Shown here one piece after another: positions 23,542-27,399 of a stretch of 27,399 nucleotides of DNA (the first letter of the stretch is position 1; each line of letters starts with the position of its first letter). The DNA is from Bacillota bacterium (GTDB lineage: Bacteria; Bacillota; Clostridia; Lachnospirales; Lachnospiraceae). The position numbers and the translations under genes were made by a program. Where the stretch lies: contig JAEWPN010000030.1 in assembly GCA_023399455.1 (NCBI GenBank), positions 1 to 27,399 on the forward strand, given 5' to 3'. Under the pieces are notes generated by a model. That model was given only the letters and a program-made list of their open reading frames with translations. It was not told where the DNA came from and ran no database searches.

Positions 23542-23991
23542 TCATATGGTACGTTTTTTATTGGGAGATTTTTTTACCTTCAGCAGCAAAACAATTTCAC
23601 TATATAAATTATCGTCTTCCACATCAAACATTAGCCATTTCCCATCATGGTATACCTCTGTTCTATCATATATTTCCTGCAATTCATGAGAAAACTGATT
23701 TCTTATCTCTTCAAATCTGCTTCTTTCTTCCTTGCCGAGTATGACCCAGATACCTAATTGTTTCTGACGGAAATATAAGGTACAGAGCGTTTTTCCGCTG
23801 CGGCTGTAGCGAAGGCAGATATCTCCATACTTTCCTCCCTTACTCCACATCTGATTAACATTATAATTTTCCATAATGAAATTATTTACCCGCTCATACA
23901 TCTTATAACAATCTGCCCCTAATAGCTCCGGGAAAAAATCTGCCGTGTTTACATTATCCTTATTTTCTAATAATTTATCGATATAATTCAT
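23542..23991 (-). CDS. DUF3788 family protein
   Basis: The 149-residue soluble protein has the DUF3788 pattern: a central KGGKYGDICLRYSRSGKTLCTL segment, listed here as the WSKGGKYG and RYSRSGKTLC parts, then ILGKEERSRFE, a YD motif and HDGKWLMFDVEDDN before a basic C-terminus (VKKSPNKKRTI). The family is widespread in Firmicutes and Bacteroidetes and has no known role, although it resembles a small ligand-binding fold. ATG at 23991 has AAAGGA ten bases upstream. It is followed by a strong terminator and preceded by 78 bases of AT-rich spacer. Confidence 0.8.
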   Translation of the reverse strand: MNYIDKLLENKDNVNTADFFPELLGADCYKMYERVNNFIMENYNVNQMWSKGGKYGDICLRYSRSGKTLCTLYFRQKQLGIWVILGKEERSRFEEIRNQFSHELQEIYDRTEVYHDGKWLMFDVEDDNLYSEIVLLLKVKKSPNKKRTI

Positions 23992-24069
23992 ACATCTTGA
24001 TCCTTTCTGTTTTACCGGGATTTTAATTCTTTATTTTTTCATTATCAAATAGCCAGTCAAACTATGTAT

Positions 24070-24675
24070 TTAACGAATAGCCGTCCAGTTGATCCGAACA
24101 ATATTATCGAGCATATTAGCTATAATCATTGTTATATAAAAGCTAAAGAGCGTAAGGAAGCTATAGCGGATGAATCCCTTGGCAGATATCTCTGTCTTTA
24201 ATTTTCTATAAAGGCATGCTATGCACATAACGGAAACCAGAATAGATATGAGAGCCGGAAGAAATATGAGAACCGAATAGCCTGTTGCCTCCGCCAGGGC
24301 AAGTCCCGTTCCATACTCATCTTCATTATGCACTCTTCCCGTCAGCAACGGAACCATGATCACAAACAGACATGGTATTAACCGCATGACACTATTTGCA
24401 GCTGCAAATCCTAATGCAATTATTTTTCCCTTTTCTCCTTTTTGCAAGCAGAAAAGAATCGTTCCTGTAACAGCCAGCATAAGGGTTGCCGGTACGCCAA
24501 AATCTAATAAGCTATCCGATACTGCACTATATTCTGCCCGGAAATCCACATCTTTCGGATACTTGTATATGTCACCCACACGATTAAAGCCCGTGCTGCA
24601 CTCAATGCCCCGCAGGGAGTTGGCAAACCCATGCCCGCATTCGTGTATAAAAATTGAAATCAAGAATATAATCAC
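24070..24675 (-). CDS. M50-like membrane metalloprotease (HExxH)
   Basis: This 201-residue polytopic membrane protein has HECGH (residues 11-15) at the end of its first hydrophobic segment, as in site-2-protease-like M50 enzymes that cut membrane proteins. Other helices lie at about 60-80, 88-115, 130-155 and 170-190. A candidate third metal-ligand region is NSVMRLIP followed by HNEDEYG. The M50 NxxPxPxLDG motif is not present, so it is a divergent or inactive member. The start is uncertain: GTG at 24675 has AAGGG seven bases upstream, and TTG at 24681 lies too close to that site. An ATG at 24701 is out of frame by one base, so an N-terminal frameshift is possible. Spacer 24682-24735 shows nothing else. 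Confidence 0.6.
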   Translation of the reverse strand: MIIFLISIFIHECGHGFANSLRGIECSTGFNRVGDIYKYPKDVDFRAEYSAVSDSLLDFGVPATLMLAVTGTILFCLQKGEKGKIIALGFAAANSVMRLIPCLFVIMVPLLTGRVHNEDEYGTGLALAEATGYSVLIFLPALISILVSVMCIACLYRKLKTEISAKGFIRYSFLTLFSFYITMIIANMLDNIVRINWTAIR

Positions 24676-24735
24676 GCACAAACCCTTACGCCATTACTCA
24701 TTTTTTCACCCGCCCTAACAAACTGTAATTTAATT

Positions 24736-25564
24736 TTACCATTCATTCAAAAATATCAGGGTATCCTCCAAAGACTTCATATTACTTTCCATACATTCTT
24801 CCGGATATCTTCGTTCTACAGCGAACATCTTCGCCGATTTCAGCTTATAAGGAATCAGAAAATGGCTCGCATATTTGTAATTATAATGCTTATGCTGATA
24901 GGGAAAGAATGGGGCCGTTGATGTTCTCAATTTTAATATGTGCCTTTTCTGGCGCTGAGGCAATTGCATTATTATAACAAGAGCGCATACAAATACTTCT
25001 TCGCTTCAGCATATCCTTTATAATCTGCCATTTGTTATATTGAAGATTTGCATAGGGGATTTCCCTCTCTCGAAAACTCCATGCAGAACAATCCAATAAA
25101 CTTACTGATTTACCCTTCCGTATACCCTGGCAGCAAATATTAATCGGGCACACTGCTACCACACACGAAATTAAATTCTGCAATATGCTTCCCGAAATCA
25201 AAGCATACTCTGAACCTTTTGAAATGCCCCACATCCCAATTTTTATGTAATTATTATCTTTAAACCATAATGCTGCTCTTTCTACATATTCCACCGGTAT
25301 TTTTTCTAAGGCATCCGCAAGACCGGGCTGATTCCAGTATGCAAGTGCCATCACGGTAAGACCGTGTTTTACAAACTGTTCTGCAATCAGGCAAGTTAAT
25401 GAGAAATAACCGTCACTGCCACCGGACATGATTAACGCTTTACCTTCAAAAGAATTATCCTGAGGTTTGTACAGACTACCGATGAATCCATCATTTTGTA
25501 TGTTAAACGTTTGATCGGGTTTCATTGTTAAGAACTGTTCCGCCGGTTCTTTTCTTTTACTCAT
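24736..25564 (-). pseudogene. Broken alpha/beta hydrolase (acyl-CoA thioester hydrolase/BAAT C-terminal type)
   Basis: The 5' part, ATG at 25564 with GGAGG upstream, encodes an alpha/beta hydrolase with strand SFEGKALIMSGGSDGYFS and nucleophile elbow WGISKGSEYAL (Ser of GISKG), reads as far as GPILSLSA and stops at 24890. The 3' part continues in another frame: HKHYNYKYASHFLIPYKLKS through LEDTLIFLNEW to the stop at 24736. The ASHF His is the catalytic His of such enzymes, but the usual segment carrying the catalytic Asp, between the SA and HYNYKYASH parts, is missing. So a deletion of roughly 25 codons, not a multiple of three, removed the acid and shifted the frame. The total, 829 bases, is not divisible by three. 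It is dead as a triad enzyme. Confidence 0.75.
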
Positions 25565-25593
25565 CCTCATTTCCTCCATAAACATTTATTTTC

Positions 25594-25836
25594 TTACGCG
25601 CCAGACCGGAATCCAACAGATAACTTCTTGCAATAACTAAAATTGCAATTAGCATATCCTAACTCTTTAATCACAATAAAATCACTTGTTGTTATCGAAA
25701 GAAGATCGGCCGTATAGGAAGGATTAAACATCTGCATAAGCCCTGTTATAACCCCAGACACTCCTAAAGACCAAAACAAGAACCATTTACAAAGAAGCTC
25801 AAAAATATTGCGGGATTCATTCTCACAAACCGATTT
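25594..25836 (-). pseudogene. Remnant of a small membrane protein gene
   Basis: The frame holding WFLFWSLGVSGVITGLMQMF and SITTSDFIVIKELGYAN (25779-25594) reads like the start of a small membrane protein, with a first helix and a loop, then ends abruptly in an unrelated hydrophilic tail. Just upstream the other frame reads SVCENESRNI, and joining it to FELLCKWFLFWSLG needs only one extra base in an AT-rich run (25801-25806), so a frameshift is likely. No start codon with a ribosome binding site is visible; a TTG at 25779 is the only option. It sits between the MGMT-like gene and another broken gene. Function unknown; a live small protein is possible but less likely. Confidence 0.4.
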
Positions 25837-25838
25837 TC

Positions 25839-26318
25839 CTACCCCAATTCAAACAATGCTTCCTCATAATCTTTTACATAGTATTTGATATTCTTCCTGC
25901 CCTTTTGAATTATAGTGTGTCCTTCTGCTTCCAGCCTTTCTTTCTGAGCTTCCATTCCGCCCGGATATTTGGGATTCAATTCACCGTTTGCTTTTAGTGT
26001 TCTCCAATATGGCGTTTCGTTTTCGGAACGCTGATAGCTCGCCCATGCCGCAATAGACACAAAAACTCCGGCGGTAATTGGCTCCGTGAAATCTGCTCCG
26101 TTCAACTTGGCAAAATACACACGGATCTGGCCTATGGTAATTACTTTACCACGGGGAACTGATTTCATTACCTTGTCATAGTCAATTGGCGGCGCAAAGT
26201 ACATGATGTTTCCACCATATTTTTGAATGCTTTTTAGGTCTGTTATCGTCTGAATCTTTGGCATATCTTTGCTGTCGTACAACATTGAATTAAAATCTTT
26301 CTTATCTTCGTTTGCCAT
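25839..26318 (-). CDS. MGMT family (alkyltransferase-like DNA-binding) protein
   Basis: The 159-residue protein contains an O6-methylguanine-DNA methyltransferase-like DNA-binding domain: FAPPIDYDKVMKSVPRGKVI at about 48-67, then TIGQIRVYFAKLNGADFTEP, and a PYWRTLKANGELNPKYPGG segment where the active-site Cys loop (PCHR) of true methyltransferases would be. PYWR replaces PCHR, so it is not an alkyl acceptor; like alkyltransferase-like (ATL) proteins it may flag damaged bases for repair. ATG at 26318 follows AGGAGGTG at six to seven bases. An earlier in-frame ATG at 26426 is rejected because it lacks a site and lies upstream of the predicted promoter. It is transcribed from its own promoter. 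Confidence 0.85.
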   Translation of the reverse strand: MANEDKKDFNSMLYDSKDMPKIQTITDLKSIQKYGGNIMYFAPPIDYDKVMKSVPRGKVITIGQIRVYFAKLNGADFTEPITAGVFVSIAAWASYQRSENETPYWRTLKANGELNPKYPGGMEAQKERLEAEGHTIIQKGRKNIKYYVKDYEEALFELG

Positions 26319-26338
26319 ATCTTTCACCTCCTGCATAA

Positions 26339-26367
26339 AGAATATTGCAGTTTTACTATTCATGCAA
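26339..26367 (-). promoter_or_regulatory. Predicted promoter of the MGMT-like gene
   Basis: On the minus strand TTGCAT (26367-26362) and TATTCT (26344-26339) are exactly 17 bases apart and lie about 20 bases upstream of the AGGAGGTG ribosome binding site for the ATG at 26318. Both boxes are close to, not identical with, the sigma-A consensus. Confidence 0.5.
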
Positions 26368-26442
26368 TGAGACAGTTTTAAAAACTTCTGATTTACCGTT
26401 ATAATTATATCACTCCTTCCTATCACCTGCCATCATATTTTA

Positions 26443-26468
26443 AAGGGCATGGCCGCAGCCCTGCCCTT
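26443..26468 (-). terminator. Terminator hairpin downstream of the M20 hydrolase gene
   Basis: AAGGGCATGG (26443-26452) and CCCTGCCCTT (26459-26468) form a ten-bp stem with one mismatch and a six-base loop. On the minus strand it is followed by TAAAATAT, a weak U-tract, so termination strength is uncertain. It lies 48 bases beyond the stop of the M20 gene. Confidence 0.6.
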
Positions 26469-26515
26469 CTTCTTTATTGTTCAAAGACTTTTCTTTTACA
26501 TATTTCATTAATACT

Positions 26516-27399
26516 TTAATTACTGATTCTATCGATTTCCAGTATTGTGTTCAACAATACATTTGCACCCTTTAAGCAATTCTCAAGTGGTGTATATTCC
26601 AGCTCACAGTGGCTATGTCCTTTATCGCTAGGTACAAATATCATTGCCGTAGGAACAAGCTCGCATATATATTGAGAATCGTGACCGGCTCCGCTATACA
26701 TTCTTTTTGACGAATAGCCTAATTTATCCGCACTTTTTTCTACAAAGCTTACAAGTCTTTTATCGAAATCCACCGTTTTCCTGTCCCATTCTCTGACTGC
26801 CTCTACCGTACAGCCAGACAGCTTCTCCGGGACATTTTCGATTACCGAAATAACCTGCTTTAGTACCTCCGGACTTTTATGTCTGGAATCTATCGTCATT
26901 CTCACTTCTTCCGGAATAATCGTATGGATATTAGGATAAGCGGCTATCTTCCCTATGGTATACACAAGCTCTTCGTCGAGCTTTCCCAGCTCTGTATATA
27001 GATATTCCAAAGCCTGAGCGGCGGCATACAATGCGTCCTTCCGATACTTCATTGGCGTAGTACCCGCATGATCCGCCTGCCCTTTCACTCTGAATTCATA
27101 ATTCACCATACCCACAACTCCCGACACTATACCTATATCTCTGTTCTCTTCATATAAAACAGGGCCTTGCTCCGCATGCAGCTCAATACTGGCGATATAT
27201 TTTTCCGGAGACATTCTATTGCCGATATCGCCCATAAAGCCGCTCTCCAACAAGGCGTCTTTAAAGGTATAGCCCGGAATATCTTTTGCTTCCGAACGAA
27301 GCATTGTATCTTTGTCAAACTTACCGCATATTACGCCCGAAGACATCATTGCCGGTTCAAATCTCGCTCCCTCTTCATTTGTCCATACAACTACAGTAA
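26516..27399 (-). CDS. M20 family amidohydrolase (hydantoinase/carbamoylase type), 5' end beyond the window
   Basis: The frame is open to the right edge: bases 27350-27397 translate in frame to TVVVWTNEEGARFEPA, joining the later MMSSG. The start lies outside the window, and about 293 of the usual 410 residues are seen. Family motifs are NEEG (acidic metal ligand), IELHAEQGPVL, GQADHAGTTPM, and SGAGHDSQYI in place of SGAGHDA near the end. These place it among zinc- or manganese-dependent N-carbamoyl-amino-acid hydrolases and allantoate/ureidoglycolate amidohydrolases, which split ureido or amide bonds to release amino acids or ammonia. The substrate cannot be fixed from this part. A hairpin terminator follows the stop. 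The ATG at 27349 is internal and not a start. Confidence 0.88.
   Translation of the reverse strand, partial: TVVVWTNEEGARFEPAMMSSGVICGKFDKDTMLRSEAKDIPGYTFKDALLESGFMGDIGNRMSPEKYIASIELHAEQGPVLYEENRDIGIVSGVVGMVNYEFRVKGQADHAGTTPMKYRKDALYAAAQALEYLYTELGKLDEELVYTIGKIAAYPNIHTIIPEEVRMTIDSRHKSPEVLKQVISVIENVPEKLSGCTVEAVREWDRKTVDFDKRLVSFVEKSADKLGYSSKRMYSGAGHDSQYICELVPTAMIFVPSDKGHSHCELEYTPLENCLKGANVLLNTILEIDRISN

Noticed and set aside
26319..26426. Earlier start of the MGMT-like gene at 26426
   Set aside because: No ribosome binding site there and the predicted promoter lies within this stretch; ATG at 26318 has AGGAGGTG upstream.
1..27399. tRNA, rRNA, CRISPR array, insertion sequence or prophage genes
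   Set aside because: No cloverleaf with a CCA-adjacent acceptor, rRNA core, regular direct repeats with spacers, transposase or integrase frame was visible on either strand by eye.

Overview
The window looks like chromosomal DNA of a low-to-mid GC Firmicute, most likely a gut Lachnospiraceae or related Clostridia. This is an inference: strong GGAGG-type ribosome binding sites, an LplA/B/C-type oligosaccharide importer without its own ATPase, DUF5685, DUF3788, DUF2752 and YaiI/YqxD proteins, and an ECF sigma/ABC operon are all typical of that group. I found no rRNA, tRNA, CRISPR array, phage or insertion sequence. Nearly all genes are on the minus strand. The plus-strand genes are a MATE transporter, an rRNA-methyltransferase-like protein and a CLC antiporter.

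Layout. 1-1470: MATE efflux gene with an operator-like promoter and a terminator. 1525-5219: minus-strand importer operon (permease, permease, binding lipoprotein), preceded by a short leader ORF with a strong ribosome binding site. 5378-6244: RlmI-like methyltransferase. 6251-10798: minus-strand run of DUF5685, J-domain protein, Uup-like ABC-F ATPase, DUF2752 protein and a Gly/Gln/Tyr-rich membrane protein. 10932-12544: YaiI/YqxD protein, then a MarR regulator with a flavodoxin-like gene under a promoter containing a 28-bp perfect palindrome. 12756-13952: CLC antiporter of the fluoride-type clade. 13955-14890: predicted alpha/alpha-toroid protein. 14978-20080: 3-methyladenine glycosylase downstream of a solute-binding lipoprotein plus a membrane GGDEF/EAL receptor. 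20179-23287: ECF sigma factor, six-helix membrane protein, ABC ATPase and ABC-2 permease. 23542-25841: DUF3788, an M50-like membrane protease and two decayed genes. 25839-26318: MGMT-like protein. 26516 to the right edge: M20 amidohydrolase, cut by the window.

How genes may work together. The most system-like unit is 15589-20080. A binding lipoprotein with no permease lies 16 bases upstream of a 1002-residue receptor with an extracytoplasmic sensor, HAMP, PAS-like, SGDEF and intact EAL domains, which suggests binding-protein-gated cyclic-di-GMP signalling. The ECF sigma operon looks like a self-contained envelope-stress or drug-response module. DUF5685 carries two Asp-rich motifs that resemble those of squalene/phytoene synthases and is translationally coupled to a J-domain protein with a Cys-rich tail. 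The region 24736-25841 shows recent gene decay.
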